Shown in pieces: positions 1 to 8,529 of a stretch of DNA of 64,000 nt (the stretch's first letter is position 1; every line of letters starts with the position of its first letter). Origin of the DNA: Pelagicoccus enzymogenes (GTDB lineage: Bacteria > Verrucomicrobiota > Verrucomicrobiia > Opitutales > Opitutaceae). The position numbers and the translations under genes are program-made. Under the pieces are notes generated by a model. That model saw only the letters and a program-made list of their open reading frames with translations. It was not told the origin of the DNA and made no database searches. The stretch covers positions 124,001 to 188,000 of the forward strand of contig NZ_JACYFG010000051.1 in the NCBI RefSeq assembly GCF_014803405.1. Direction: 5' to 3'.

Positions 1-129
1 GAGCGTTGGCCAACTTGGGACCGCCGAAAGATCAGGTGAGTTTCTCCTTTGTAATACTCGCCGGCGCCACGTTGGTTACCGGAAAAAGAAGGGGGCTTCC
101 GCCGAAGTCGGAGACGGATTTCTCCCGGA

Positions 130-300
130 CTAAACCCTTGTTGGAGGTCGGTTCCTGCCTAGCGTGCCGGGTGGAACCGGTCCCTCCATAACAGCCAAGG
201 ATTGGAGGAGCTGCTTCCGAATCGTTTGAGCAACACGATCGATTTCAAACGCTCTCTTACTCTCTTCTGCCTTTGCTTGAAGATCGTGCAAATGCCCCAT
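130..300 (-). CDS. Candidate small protein, 56 residues, downstream of the LpxR-like gene
   Basis: An ATG at 300 lies 13 bases after the stop of the LpxR-like gene on the same strand, with a GAGGG stretch about 10 bases upstream. The first 40 residues look like an ordinary charged helix (starts MGHLHDLQAKAEESKRAFEI). The last 16 are Pro/Arg-rich and look less coding, so this may be a decayed or frameshifted gene, or chance. No family is recognised. I see nothing else coding in bases 1-129; the small forward ORF there has no start signal or recognisable content. Confidence 0.25.
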   Translation of the reverse strand: MGHLHDLQAKAEESKRAFEIDRVAQTIRKQLLQSLAVMEGPVPPGTLGRNRPPTRV

Positions 301-313
301 GGGAAAGGGGCCC

Positions 314-1366
314 TCAGAAGCTCCGCGTGAGGGTCAGGCCGCCGAACTCGTGGGGCCTCTCTTGGCCGGGGAATTCTTCGGAACGAACGGTATAGAGGTA
401 GTTGATGGACCAGCGGTTGGCGATGAAGCTGAGGCCTGCGTAGTAGTCGCCCACGCGTTGCTCGAGTTCGAGTCCATGGCTGTCGGCCCAGGTGTTGCCT
501 TCGATGAATAGGTTTCGTTCCACGTAGCGCCCTTCCGCGCCCAAGGTTAGGAATAGGCCTATCTGCCCAGCCTCAGAAGACAGTCGCGGGTCGTCTGGAT
601 TGGAAGGGAATGCGGATGTATTGGCCGGGCGGATACGCGGCGTGTTGGCGGAGAGGTGGCGGTTGTAGCCGAAACGCAGGCTGGCTCCGACGAGGGCGTG
701 GGTGTACACGTTGCCGAGACTGAGGCCGTAGGAGCTGTTGAGATCTGCTCCCCAACCGGTCGAATTGTCGGGGAATGCGAAAAGCCGCGTGTCCCTTTGC
801 CAGGAGAGGATGCCTCCCACCTCGTTTTTAAGCTGGTTGTCCCAGCCGTTCGCGATCTGGGAGCCGATCTTCTCGTGCACCCAATTTTGTATGTCCTCGG
901 CGTAGGAGTCGGGTCCGACCACGCCGGCGGTGAGCTCCAAGGTGTCGGTGTGGTTCTGCCGACTCTCGCGCAGGGCAAGGCTGAGGTAAGTCCAGCCCGC
1001 GTAAGGGCGATCGTCGGCTACGAGTTCGGTCGCTTCCTTGTTCTCGGGCGTGAAGATCTTTTGTCCGAGCGAGATGGTGGCTCCGAAGGAATCGGGGGCT
1101 TTCTGGGCTCCTTTCAGCTTGGCCACTTGCTTGGCCCATTGGGGAAGGCGGGGAATTTCGGAGTAGGCCTCGGCGTTGGCGTAGTCCCATGACAGTTGGG
1201 TGCCGTTGGTGTAATTCTGGTCGGTGCCGGAGAAGACGTCGTTTTCGATGGCGATTCCGAAGGTGATGGCGTCGTTGCTGTCAGCCAAGCCTTGCGGGGC
1301 GAAGGCTAGGAACGGAAGAAGAGTGAGGCCGCTGAGGGCTCCAAGGGCGCGAGGCTTGATGTTCAT
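314..1366 (-). CDS. LpxR-family outer-membrane lipid A 3'-O-deacylase (DUF2219)
   Basis: A 350-residue protein with a signal peptide ending near residue 29 (GLA-D). The mature N-terminus carries the family signature ENDVF followed by DQNYTNG (about residues 41-55). Alternating aromatic strands and a C-terminal Phe are typical of an outer-membrane beta-barrel. LpxR enzymes remove the 3'-acyloxyacyl group of lipid A in the outer leaflet using a Ca2+-dependent Asn/Asp/His site. The Asn-Asp pair is visible near residues 42-43. Substrate specificity is inferred from the family only. It is monocistronic or followed by the tiny ORF at 130-300. Confidence 0.8.
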   Translation of the reverse strand: MNIKPRALGALSGLTLLPFLAFAPQGLADSNDAITFGIAIENDVFSGTDQNYTNGTQLSWDYANAEAYSEIPRLPQWAKQVAKLKGAQKAPDSFGATISLGQKIFTPENKEATELVADDRPYAGWTYLSLALRESRQNHTDTLELTAGVVGPDSYAEDIQNWVHEKIGSQIANGWDNQLKNEVGGILSWQRDTRLFAFPDNSTGWGADLNSSYGLSLGNVYTHALVGASLRFGYNRHLSANTPRIRPANTSAFPSNPDDPRLSSEAGQIGLFLTLGAEGRYVERNLFIEGNTWADSHGLELEQRVGDYYAGLSFIANRWSINYLYTVRSEEFPGQERPHEFGGLTLTRSF

Positions 1367-1548
1367 GCAGGTCCTTATTCACAATTCGCGCCATCTGAGG
1401 GTCCGGAGGGGAGGAAGGCTGGCGTCTCTGCTTTCCGCAGCCGTTTGCATTACGGATATTGCAAAATGCAGTGGCTCTGCCGTTTGACAGTTCGTCGCTT
1501 GGAGGCACGTTAGAGGGGATCCGGCTGTTCAAATTAACCCCTACGAAA

Positions 1549-2520
1549 ATGGAGAGACGAGACTTTATCAAACGCGCGGCTTTGGCGAGTGGCGGATTTT
1601 GGGCGCTGGGTCGACTGTCGAGCGCCTGGGCGGCGGATGTCGCGTCCGATGGAATGGCCTATGGGACATTGGGGCGCACGGGGGCGAGAGTGTCTCGCTT
1701 TGGTTTCGGCACGGCTCCGATCGGTCGAGGCTGGGTGCCCGAAGCGGAGGCAATCCAAATGGTTCACAAAGCTCTCGATGAGGGTATCAATTATTTTGAT
1801 ACGGCTCCAATCTACCAAGACGGCGAGTCGGAACGGCGCTTGGGCAAGGCATTGAAAGGCAGACGCGACGAGGCCTTCGTGGTGACAAAGATTCAAGATC
1901 CCAGCTACCGGGGGACGATGCGTTTGCTGGAGGAGAGTCTCGGCCGTTTGCAGATGGATGCGGTGGACCTTGTGCACTTGCATAATTTTGGGGACGAGGG
2001 GCGTTTTCCCGACTTGGATTTTCTCTTCGGCGAAGACGGTGCCATGGGCGCTCTGCGGGAGGCGAAGCGAAAAGGGATGCTGCGTTTCGTGGGAGCCAGC
2101 GGGCACCTGCATCCGAGCCGGTTTCAGCGAGCCATCGATTCGGGGGAGGTGGATGCGTTGATGGTTGCGGTGAACTACATCAACCAGCACACCTACGACT
2201 TCGAGCACAAGGTGTGGAACCGGGCGGCTGAGGAGGACATCGGTCTGGTATCGATGAAGATGTTTGGCGGTGGTTCGCGCCGCTTCAAGATTCCCGAAGA
2301 GGACTATGAAATCGCCATGAGCTACACGCTGAGCTTACCGGATTTGTCGACCGCGGTCATTGGCTTGGGGGCGATGGAGCATTTGGACCGGGCCTTGCGG
2401 ACCTTCCGCAGCGTGAAGCCCTTGAGCGACGCGGAATTTATGGAAGTGGCTCGCCGCGGAAAAGAGCTGATCGAGAGCGATTCGCGCTGGCAGGCCGCGC
2501 ATGGTTACCCCTTGGCGTGA
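1549..2520 (+). CDS. Aldo/keto reductase with Tat-type signal
   Basis: A 323-residue aldo/keto reductase. I start it at ATG 1549 because the N-terminus then reads MERRDFIKRAALASGG, a twin-arginine signal (RRDFIK) with a hydrophobic stretch and cleavage near AWA-AD. An in-frame ATG at 1459 would put 30 unlikely residues ahead of it. The body has the AKR barrel features GTAPIG, YFDTAPIY (catalytic Asp/Tyr region), a Lys in VVTKIQD and VHLHN. Such exported reductases form a family of oxidoreductases in many bacteria; the substrate is unknown. The C-terminus overlaps nothing; a small gene follows. Confidence 0.82.
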   Translation: MERRDFIKRAALASGGFWALGRLSSAWAADVASDGMAYGTLGRTGARVSRFGFGTAPIGRGWVPEAEAIQMVHKALDEGINYFDTAPIYQDGESERRLGKALKGRRDEAFVVTKIQDPSYRGTMRLLEESLGRLQMDAVDLVHLHNFGDEGRFPDLDFLFGEDGAMGALREAKRKGMLRFVGASGHLHPSRFQRAIDSGEVDALMVAVNYINQHTYDFEHKVWNRAAEEDIGLVSMKMFGGGSRRFKIPEEDYEIAMSYTLSLPDLSTAVIGLGAMEHLDRALRTFRSVKPLSDAEFMEVARRGKELIESDSRWQAAHGYPLA

Positions 2521-2587
2521 GCGGCGTCCCGTTCCGGCGGGCAAAAATCGTTTACAGCGGGGCGGAGCTGGGGTGCTTTGGGCGGCT

Positions 2588-2869
2588 ATGGAAAAAGGAC
2601 GTTACGAACCGAATGACGATGGCTACATCAACGACCACGTGCGGGAGGCCGCCAAGTCGATTGGCAAGGCGATCCACGTGTATTGCGAAGGTCACTACGC
2701 CCACAGCAACGCTCGCGACATTCCCAAGTCGCATGCCTTGGTGGAGATAATGGAGCTTCTGAAGGAGTTGGACGAAGACACGGCGGAGAAGGCCAACCGC
2801 GTGCACGATCCCAAGCTCTTCAAGATCCACAAGCCCACCCAGAAGGCGAAGACGCGCTGGAACATTTAA
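2588..2869 (+). CDS. Small conserved-looking protein, 93 residues, unknown function
   Basis: The start is placed at ATG 2588 (MEKGRYEPNDDGYINDH). The longer frame from 2501 overlaps the upstream gene and codes unnatural residues. The protein is soluble, charged and largely helical, with two His-containing stretches and a Lys-rich tail ending TRWNI. I do not recognise a family. It sits 68 bases after the aldo/keto reductase on the same strand and could be cotranscribed. Confidence 0.6.
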   Translation: MEKGRYEPNDDGYINDHVREAAKSIGKAIHVYCEGHYAHSNARDIPKSHALVEIMELLKELDEDTAEKANRVHDPKLFKIHKPTQKAKTRWNI

Positions 2870-2943
2870 AAGGGAGTCGCTCCGGCGAGCCCATTGCTTC
2901 GCGTAGCGCCGAGATCTAGCCGGCGACCGTTGAGTACCGTTCT

Positions 2944-2986
2944 GTAGGGTCATGCCGACGCGGCGTGTCGCGAGCGACAGCCCTAC
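2944..2986. repeat. Dispersed palindromic repeat, family D (GTAGGG...CCCTAC)
   Basis: The arms GTAGGGTC and GCGAGCGACAGCCCTAC flank a GC-rich centre. A related copy with the same ends and the string GCGAGCGxCAGCCCTAC is at 32693-32766. Both lie in short gaps next to the 3' ends of genes, as REP-type elements do. A second GCCCTAC end at about 3045-3051 suggests a neighbouring half-copy. Confidence 0.6.
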
Positions 2987-3046
2987 CATTAGAGTCGTAT
3001 CCTGCAGCGCGGTCGCTGACTACGTCGTTTGCTTGGCAAACGCGCC

Positions 3047-4474
3047 CTACTTTTTCCAGAAGGTGGCCTTGCGTAGATTGGCGGCTTCGGGGTCGAAGCT
3101 GGGGTCCTTGCCGGCTTTTTGCTGGGCCTCGAAGTCTTTTAAGCAGCGGAAGACTTGGGGACTGAGCAGGAGGATGGCGATGATGTTGACCCAGGCCATG
3201 AGCCCGACGCCGACGTCGCCCATAGCCCAGGCGAGAGAGGCGGACTTGATGGATCCGTAGTAGATGAGGCCGAGGAAGAGAACGCGCACGATCTGGGTGG
3301 CGCGTTGGCGAGCGGGTCCAGACTTGAGCAGGTAAACGAGGTTGGACTCGGTGTAGTAGTAGTAAGCCAGCAAGGTGGTGAAGGCGAAGAAGAGCAGGGC
3401 GATGGCGATGAAGGCCGAGCCGAAGCCCGGGAGCAGGCTGTCGACGGCGTTTTGGGTGTAGATGGGGCCGGCCGGGAAGCCTTCGAGGTTCTCGATGATC
3501 GGTTTTCCGTCGGCGTCGAAGACGTTGAAGGAGTCGGTAATGAGGATCATGATCGCGGTCGCGGTGCAGACGAACCAGGTGTCCACGTAAACGGAGAAGG
3601 CTTGCACGAGGCCTTGCTTGGCGGGGTGGTCGACTTCGGCGGTGGCGGCAGCGATAGGGGCGGTACCTTGTCCGGCCTCGTTGGAGTAGATGCCGCGTTT
3701 GACGCCCCATTGGATAGCGGCGCCGAGCAGACCGCCGAGGGCGGGATCGAGCCCGAAAGCGTTGCGGAAAATGGTGCCGAAGACGGCGGGGATTTCGGAA
3801 GCGTTGGCGACGATGACGACGAGGGCGATGATGATGTAGCCGAGGGCCATGAAGGGGACGGCGACCTGGGCGACGTGGCCGATGCGGTGCACGCCGCCGA
3901 AGATGATGACGGCGAGGAGGCCGACGATGACGAGGCCGGTGATGTAAGGGGAGAGTCCAAAGGCGTTGTTTACGGCGGCTCCGATAGAGTTGGACTGGAC
4001 GCTGGGGAGGAGCAGGCCGGTGGCGAGTATGGTTGAGAGGGCGAAGACGACGGCGTACCATTTTACGCCGAGGCCCTGTTCGATGTAATAGGCAGGGCCG
4101 CCGCGGTATTCGCCGTCGATTTCCTTCTTGTACATTTGGGCGAGGGCGGCTTCCGCGAAGGCGGATCCGGCTCCGAGGAAGGCGATGACCCACATCCAGA
4201 AGACGGCGCCCGGGCCGCCCATGGCGATGGCGGTGGCGACGCCGACGATGTTGCCTGTACCCACCCGGCCGGAAACCGCTAGGGCGAAGGCTTGGAAGGA
4301 CGAGAGGCCTGCGGCTGATTCCTTGCCGGAGAACAGGTAGCGCAGCATGGCGGGAATCTGCCTGAGCTGCAGGAAGCGGGTCGCCACCGTAAAGTAGAGC
4401 CCCGCGATGAGGCAGAGGCCGACCAGCCAGTTGGACCAGATGACGTTGTTGAGGAAGTCTACGATTTTGGACAC
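3047..4474 (-). CDS. Sodium:alanine symporter (AGCS family)
   Basis: A 475-residue membrane protein with about 11 hydrophobic segments. The family signatures are SGRVGTGNIVGVATAIAMGGPG in two overlapping pieces near residue 80, and SNEAGQGTAPIAAA near 265. AGCS carriers import alanine or glycine with Na+ across the inner membrane. I use the GTG at 4474 (VSKIVDFLNN) because the ATG at 4579 lies inside the osmC-like gene and would add a non-membrane, Pro-rich leader. It lies 47 bases downstream of the OsmC gene on the same strand. Confidence 0.9.
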   Translation of the reverse strand: MSKIVDFLNNVIWSNWLVGLCLIAGLYFTVATRFLQLRQIPAMLRYLFSGKESAAGLSSFQAFALAVSGRVGTGNIVGVATAIAMGGPGAVFWMWVIAFLGAGSAFAEAALAQMYKKEIDGEYRGGPAYYIEQGLGVKWYAVVFALSTILATGLLLPSVQSNSIGAAVNNAFGLSPYITGLVIVGLLAVIIFGGVHRIGHVAQVAVPFMALGYIIIALVVIVANASEIPAVFGTIFRNAFGLDPALGGLLGAAIQWGVKRGIYSNEAGQGTAPIAAATAEVDHPAKQGLVQAFSVYVDTWFVCTATAIMILITDSFNVFDADGKPIIENLEGFPAGPIYTQNAVDSLLPGFGSAFIAIALLFFAFTTLLAYYYYTESNLVYLLKSGPARQRATQIVRVLFLGLIYYGSIKSASLAWAMGDVGVGLMAWVNIIAILLLSPQVFRCLKDFEAQQKAGKDPSFDPEAANLRKATFWKK

Positions 4475-4521
4475 GGTGGGAGGAAGGATGAAGGTTGAGG
4501 GAGGAAGGGAGAAGGTGTTGA

Positions 4522-4977
4522 TCAGGAGGGCGGGAGGTGGGTGACGATTTCGCAGGTGACTGAGTTGGCGAGGAAGCACTCTTGGTGGGCCTTGTGGTGG
4601 AGCCGCTCCAGCATTTTGTCGCTGGGAGCGGATCCCTCGGCGAATTCGATCTTGGGATAGAGGTCGACGCGGGTGATGACAGGCTTGCCCGATTCGTTCT
4701 TTTCTAGGTGGCCGACGGCTCGGTCGGTGTAGCTCTCCACGGTGATCTTGCTCATGGCCGCGATTGCGAGAAAGGTAAGCATGTGGCAGCTGGAGAGGGA
4801 TGCGACGAAGGCTTGCTCGGGGTCAACCTTGTCGGGGTCGCCCAGAAAGTCGCTGGCAGCGGATGCGGTGATGATGGCGCCGTTGCCGAAGTCCCAGCTG
4901 TGGTTGCGGGAGTAGCTTTTGTAGTCGAATGCGGCGTCCCCGCGATTCCAGGTAAGGGTGGCAATGTGTTCGGACAT
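4522..4977 (-). CDS. OsmC/Ohr-family peroxiredoxin-like protein
   Basis: A 151-residue protein with both redox cysteines of the family: SSCHMLTF near residue 63 and HQECFLANS near residue 133. These reduce organic or fatty acid hydroperoxides in the cytoplasm. The full-length OsmC fold is covered, with no membrane segment. The gene is upstream of the AGCS symporter on the same strand. No OhrR-type regulator is adjacent, so inducibility cannot be judged. Confidence 0.85.
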   Translation of the reverse strand: MSEHIATLTWNRGDAAFDYKSYSRNHSWDFGNGAIITASAASDFLGDPDKVDPEQAFVASLSSCHMLTFLAIAAMSKITVESYTDRAVGHLEKNESGKPVITRVDLYPKIEFAEGSAPSDKMLERLHHKAHQECFLANSVTCEIVTHLPPS

Positions 4978-5088
4978 GCAGGGACTGTGAAGGTCGCTCT
5001 GGAAAGTGTGAAGGTCGAAAAAATCTATCTTTTCGCTGCGGCTCTGCAGGTTTCAGGCCGAAGTATAGGGGAAGGCTAATTTGATTAA

Positions 5089-5574
5089 ATGAGTGAATCC
5101 CGACCCAAAAATTGCTCACATTGCAACGCTCCCACTTCGATACATTTGACCAAGGTCGTTGATGGGGAGGCGGTAAAGATGGGAGTCTGCTCCCAGTGCC
5201 CCAAAGCGAAAGCTTACCAAGAGGGAATGGCATGGGATCTCATCGATGAAGAAAACGGAGGGCAGCAACCGAAGTTGCCTAAGGACAACGAGCGCACGTG
5301 CCCCGGCTGCGGGCTTACGCCGTCGGACTTCAAGGAGCATGGCCGGCTCGGCTGCTCTCGCTGTTACGAGACTTTTGAAGCCAAGCTCGAGCCAGTGATC
5401 AACAAGCTGCATCGAGGGGGTTACCACCTAGGCAAGGTGCCGGGCGGGAAAAAGCGCGTGGTTTCGCCTGCCGAGATCGCGGACTTGAAGCGACGCCTCG
5501 ACGAACACGTGAGTCGCGAGGAGTATGAAATGGCTGCGGTGGTGCGGGACCAGATCAAGGAACTCGGGGCTTGA
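5089..5574 (+). CDS. McsA-like zinc-binding protein with UVR motif
   Basis: A 161-residue protein with four CxxC pairs (Cys9/12, Cys34/37, Cys71/74, Cys89/92) that form two zinc sites, then a C-terminal UVR (UvrB/UvrC) motif around residues 124-159 ending RDQIKELGA. This is the layout of McsA, the activator of the arginine kinase McsB in Clp proteolysis and metal stress. No mcsB or clpC lies beside it here, so a role with those partners is inference. Confidence 0.8.
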   Translation: MSESRPKNCSHCNAPTSIHLTKVVDGEAVKMGVCSQCPKAKAYQEGMAWDLIDEENGGQQPKLPKDNERTCPGCGLTPSDFKEHGRLGCSRCYETFEAKLEPVINKLHRGGYHLGKVPGGKKRVVSPAEIADLKRRLDEHVSREEYEMAAVVRDQIKELGA

Positions 5575-5693
5575 GGGAGACTCCTCCCAGCCGCGAGGGC
5601 CCGAAAACAGGGGGAAACGCGAAAATATCGGAATAGGCCCTCCACTTGAGGGGATTCTGGCCGATTGCTTAGGTTGAACCAAAACAGAATCCC

Positions 5694-6089
5694 ATGCCCG
5701 ACTCAAAGAAGATTATCCTACTGGAAGACGACAAGGCTTCGTCCCGTTTGCTCTCTATGTTTTTGGAGTCGAAAGGCTACGAGGTGCAAGAGAGCCGCGA
5801 AGGACGATTCGCGATCGAAATGGCGCTCAGGGACACGCCCGATCTGATGATCGTGGACGTGCTGCTGCCGGACATGCACGGTTCGGAAGCGGTCAAGAAA
5901 CTTACCGCTACGGATCGCATGCACGATCTCAAGGTGCTGTTTCTGACCTCGCTGCTCAGCAAGTCGACGGAAGCTGGCAAGGTGACTCGTTTGAAGGTCG
6001 GGGGCAAGGAGTACCCTGCGTTGTCGAAGCCGTTCAAGCCAGCGAGTTTGGAAAAGGTCGTTGCCGAGATGTTGGCGGGCGACAACTAG
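5694..6089 (+). CDS. Single-domain response regulator (CheY-like receiver)
   Basis: A 131-residue stand-alone receiver domain. It has the acidic pocket (LLEDD near residue 8), the phosphoacceptor Asp in MIVDVLLPD, Thr/Ser in LFLTS and Lys in LSKPFKP. There is no output domain, so it must act by protein contact like CheY or as a phosphorelay intermediate. No kinase is adjacent. A strong terminator follows. Confidence 0.85.
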   Translation: MPDSKKIILLEDDKASSRLLSMFLESKGYEVQESREGRFAIEMALRDTPDLMIVDVLLPDMHGSEAVKKLTATDRMHDLKVLFLTSLLSKSTEAGKVTRLKVGGKEYPALSKPFKPASLEKVVAEMLAGDN

Positions 6090-6121
6090 TTTCGCTTCCC
6101 CCGCGGAAGCATTGATTTTCG

Positions 6122-6159
6122 AAAACGCGGTCGTTTTAAGGGGAGCGGCCGCGTTTTTT
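6122..6159 (+). terminator. Intrinsic terminator after the receiver gene
   Basis: The stem AAACGCGGTCG pairs with CGGCCGCGTTT (one G-U) around an 11-base loop and runs into a T tract. The A-rich left flank means it may also stop the converging m5U methyltransferase transcript. Confidence 0.85.
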
Positions 6160-6179
6160 ATTGGATTCTCTCCTCTGGC

Positions 6180-7424
6180 TTAGGCCTTCTTCAGGACGAC
6201 CACGCACTCGAGGTGGCGGGTCTGGGGAAAGAGGTCGAAAGGCTGGATCTCCTCGATCTGGTAGCCTCCGCTCAGCAGGGTTTGCAAGTCACGCATTTGG
6301 GTGGCGGGATTGCAGGAGACGTAGACCACGGAGCGGGGACCGAAAGCGATGAGCTGATTGAGGAACGCTTCGCTGGAACCCTTGCGTGGCGGATCGATCA
6401 CGACAGCGGAGTCCTCTCCGGCGAACTGGATGTTTTCGAAGATGGAGGCGGCATCGCCCAGCACGAAGCTGGCGTTTTCGATTTGGTTGCTCTCGGCGTT
6501 GCGCCGGGCATACTCGATGGATTGCTCGGACACTTCGACGCCCACAACTTGCTCGAAGTCTTGGGCGGCCGTCAGGGTGAAGAGGCCGGAACCGCAGTAG
6601 GCATCGACGAGGTACTTCGCTCCCGCGGCGCGAGCCTTGTCTCGCACGTAGCCGGTGAAGGCTGGGAGGATGGAGGGGTTGTTTTGAAAGAACTCGCCGG
6701 CAATGAAGGAGAAGGTGATGTCGCCGACCTTTTCGCGGATCGTTTGCTTGGGGTCGGTGGAAACGCCATCGAGGTGCTCCCGGATGAGCAGGGTGCCGCC
6801 TTTCTTGAAAGGCTTCTCCAGGTGGCGAGCCTTGGTTTTGGCCCGAACGCGAGCGAGGGTTGCGTTCATCTCGTCGCTGATGAGCGGGCAGTGTTCAACC
6901 TCGACGTATTGGCTGCGAGTTCCGGCTTTGAGGAAGCCGATGGTCATGGGGCGGTCGCCGCGTGGCACGTTGAAGTGAGGCGTTAGCTTGGAGCGATAGC
7001 CGTACAGCTTGGGGGAGGCGATGGCGGGGAGCACGGGATGGTCCACGCGCGCCATGTGCCAGAGCAGTTCCTTGACTTGCTTGGTCTTCCACTCGAGCTG
7101 GGCTGAGTATTCGAAATGCTGATACTGGCAGCCTCCGCATTCGCTGAAGACGGGGCAGGGCGCTTCGATGCGGTGCGGGGATGGGGTCAGGACCTCGACG
7201 AGGTCGGCTTCCGAGAAATTTTTGTCGTTGCGGTAGACGCGGGCTCGAACGCGTTCCCCGGGCAGAGCGAAGCGAACCATGACGACCCAGTCGTTGATGC
7301 GCCCGAGGCCTTGTCCCATATTGGTGAGGGTGGTGATTTCTAGCTCGATTTCCTCGTGGTACTGGAAGGGTTCGGGCTTGAATTTGCGGGGCGGCCGCGG
7401 GGAAGGAGTGTCTTTTTCGCTCAT
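6180..7424 (-). CDS. rlmD: 23S rRNA (uracil-5-)-methyltransferase, RlmD/TrmA-type
   Basis: A 414-residue class I SAM-dependent RNA m5U methyltransferase. An N-terminal TRAM domain (about residues 15-70) precedes the Fe-S cluster cysteines CPVFSECGGC and EHCPL. Further on are the SAM motif DAYCGSGLFTL, VVIDPPRKGS and the catalytic Cys in YVSCNP, ending QTRHLECVVVL. All four cluster cysteines expected in RumA-type enzymes are visible. The family methylates U1939 or U747 of 23S rRNA; which one is not resolved. The start at 7424 (MSEKDTPSP) drops a Ser/Pro/Arg-rich extension from an ATG at 7517. Confidence 0.87.
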   Translation of the reverse strand: MSEKDTPSPRPPRKFKPEPFQYHEEIELEITTLTNMGQGLGRINDWVVMVRFALPGERVRARVYRNDKNFSEADLVEVLTPSPHRIEAPCPVFSECGGCQYQHFEYSAQLEWKTKQVKELLWHMARVDHPVLPAIASPKLYGYRSKLTPHFNVPRGDRPMTIGFLKAGTRSQYVEVEHCPLISDEMNATLARVRAKTKARHLEKPFKKGGTLLIREHLDGVSTDPKQTIREKVGDITFSFIAGEFFQNNPSILPAFTGYVRDKARAAGAKYLVDAYCGSGLFTLTAAQDFEQVVGVEVSEQSIEYARRNAESNQIENASFVLGDAASIFENIQFAGEDSAVVIDPPRKGSSEAFLNQLIAFGPRSVVYVSCNPATQMRDLQTLLSGGYQIEEIQPFDLFPQTRHLECVVVLKKA

Positions 7425-7548
7425 GGTTCGGGAAGTGGTGCAGGGGGCAGGAGAGGGAGATTGGCGAGGATTTCGAGATTTTAATTCGCGGGGCGGCCTG
7501 GAATCGGCGCTGGACATGCAGTGGGGAGTTGGTGTGTTGCTAGGAGAA

Positions 7549-7977
7549 ATGAGTATTGAAGCGAAAAGGGATGCGTTAGTGGAAGAGTTGGCTCCGTTCG
7601 AGGACCATTTCGAGCGATTTGCTTACATCGTCGACCGAGCCAAGTCGAATGCTCCGCTGCCGGAAGAGTACAAGATCGATGCCTTTCTGATCGAGGGATG
7701 CCTGTCTCGACTTTGGGTTTACCCGGAGTTCAAGGACGGCAAATGCTATTTTCATACGGATTCGGATGCGGCGATCACCAAAGGAACGTCGACGCTTTTG
7801 TGCGACCTCTACAGTGAGGAGTCGCCGGAGGCGATCATCGCTTTGGAGCCGGACTTCCTTGCGGAGGTCGGAATCACGCAGCATCTCTCTCCCAATCGCC
7901 GCAACGGGCTGACCAACGTGCGCAAGCGGATCAAGGCATATGCCGAGCTTTGCTTGAAAAACGCTGAAAACCAGTAA
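7549..7977 (+). CDS. sufE: SufE-family sulfur acceptor for cysteine desulfurase
   Basis: A 142-residue protein starting at ATG 7549 with TAGGAG seven bases upstream. The active-site Cys is in FLIEGCLSRLWVY near residue 52. The domain spans the full SufE fold, ending in helices (VRKRIKAYAELCL). SufE takes persulfide sulfur from SufS and passes it to the SufBCD scaffold for Fe-S assembly. No suf operon is next to it. The upstream ORF extension to 7279 is a shadow of the rlmD leader. Confidence 0.88.
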   Translation: MSIEAKRDALVEELAPFEDHFERFAYIVDRAKSNAPLPEEYKIDAFLIEGCLSRLWVYPEFKDGKCYFHTDSDAAITKGTSTLLCDLYSEESPEAIIALEPDFLAEVGITQHLSPNRRNGLTNVRKRIKAYAELCLKNAENQ

Positions 7978-8043
7978 GTTGCATATAGGCCAGCGAGAGT
8001 TTTGGGACGTCGGTTTCGTCCAGAGCCTGCGGCTGCGTTGATT

Positions 8044-8526
8044 ATGGAGCAGATTCAGAGAGACGAAAGTTTCATGCGGGCGGCGGTTTGCGAGGCGGTG
8101 CGGGGAGACCCGGTGAAGACGAGCCCGAATCCGCGAGTAGGAGCTGTGATCGTGGAAAATGGCGAGATCGTGGCGAAAGGGCACTTCGAGAAAGATGGCG
8201 GCCCTCACGCCGAGCGACAGGCTTTCGCGGCGCTGGGCCGTAAACCGGCGGAGGGTGCGGTGATTTACGTAACCTTGGAACCCTGTTCAACGAAGGGAAG
8301 GACGGGGGCCTGCACCGATGCGATTCTCGAGTCAGGCATCAAGCGTGTGGTGGTGGGGGCTTCGGACCCGACTCCCGAGCATCGGGGCAACGCGACTCGG
8401 GTCTTGCGGGACGCAGGGGTCGAAGTGTTGGCAGGTGTTCTGGAGGCGGAGTGCGCGGCGCTCAATCCTGGCTACCGAGGGCATTCGACTGACAAAAGCG
8501 CGAAGTCCGGCAAGGGTGACGCTTGA
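8044..8526 (+). CDS. ribD: RibD-type pyrimidine deaminase domain protein (no reductase domain)
   Basis: A 160-residue cytidine-deaminase-fold protein. It has the zinc and catalytic motif HAERQA and the second zinc ligand pair LEPCSTKGRTGAC, which is the RibD rather than the TadA or ComEB pattern. The Lys/Asn motif SPNPRVGAV is present. RibD deaminates diaminohydroxyphosphoribosylaminopyrimidine in riboflavin synthesis. The reductase half usually fused at the C-terminus is missing: the protein stops after NPGYRG, exactly where the domains normally join. A separate reductase must lie elsewhere if the pathway is complete. The yidD start follows after 3 bases. Confidence 0.82.
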   Translation: MEQIQRDESFMRAAVCEAVRGDPVKTSPNPRVGAVIVENGEIVAKGHFEKDGGPHAERQAFAALGRKPAEGAVIYVTLEPCSTKGRTGACTDAILESGIKRVVVGASDPTPEHRGNATRVLRDAGVEVLAGVLEAECAALNPGYRGHSTDKSAKSGKGDA

Positions 8527-8529
8527 GGG

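Noticed and set aside
3155-4036. 293-codon forward frame over the symporter
   Set aside because: Gly/Asp/Glu/Val-rich shadow frame without a start signal.
2916-4193. 425-codon open frame antisense to the alanine symporter
   Set aside because: Arg/Pro/His-rich translation typical of the shadow of a high-GC membrane gene; the symporter frame has clear family motifs.
5660-5690. GCCGATTG before the single-domain receiver as a sigma-28 promoter
   Set aside because: No matching -35 box at the right distance.
6213-6986. 257-codon forward frame over the m5U methyltransferase
   Set aside because: Lies fully antisense to a gene with complete catalytic motifs.
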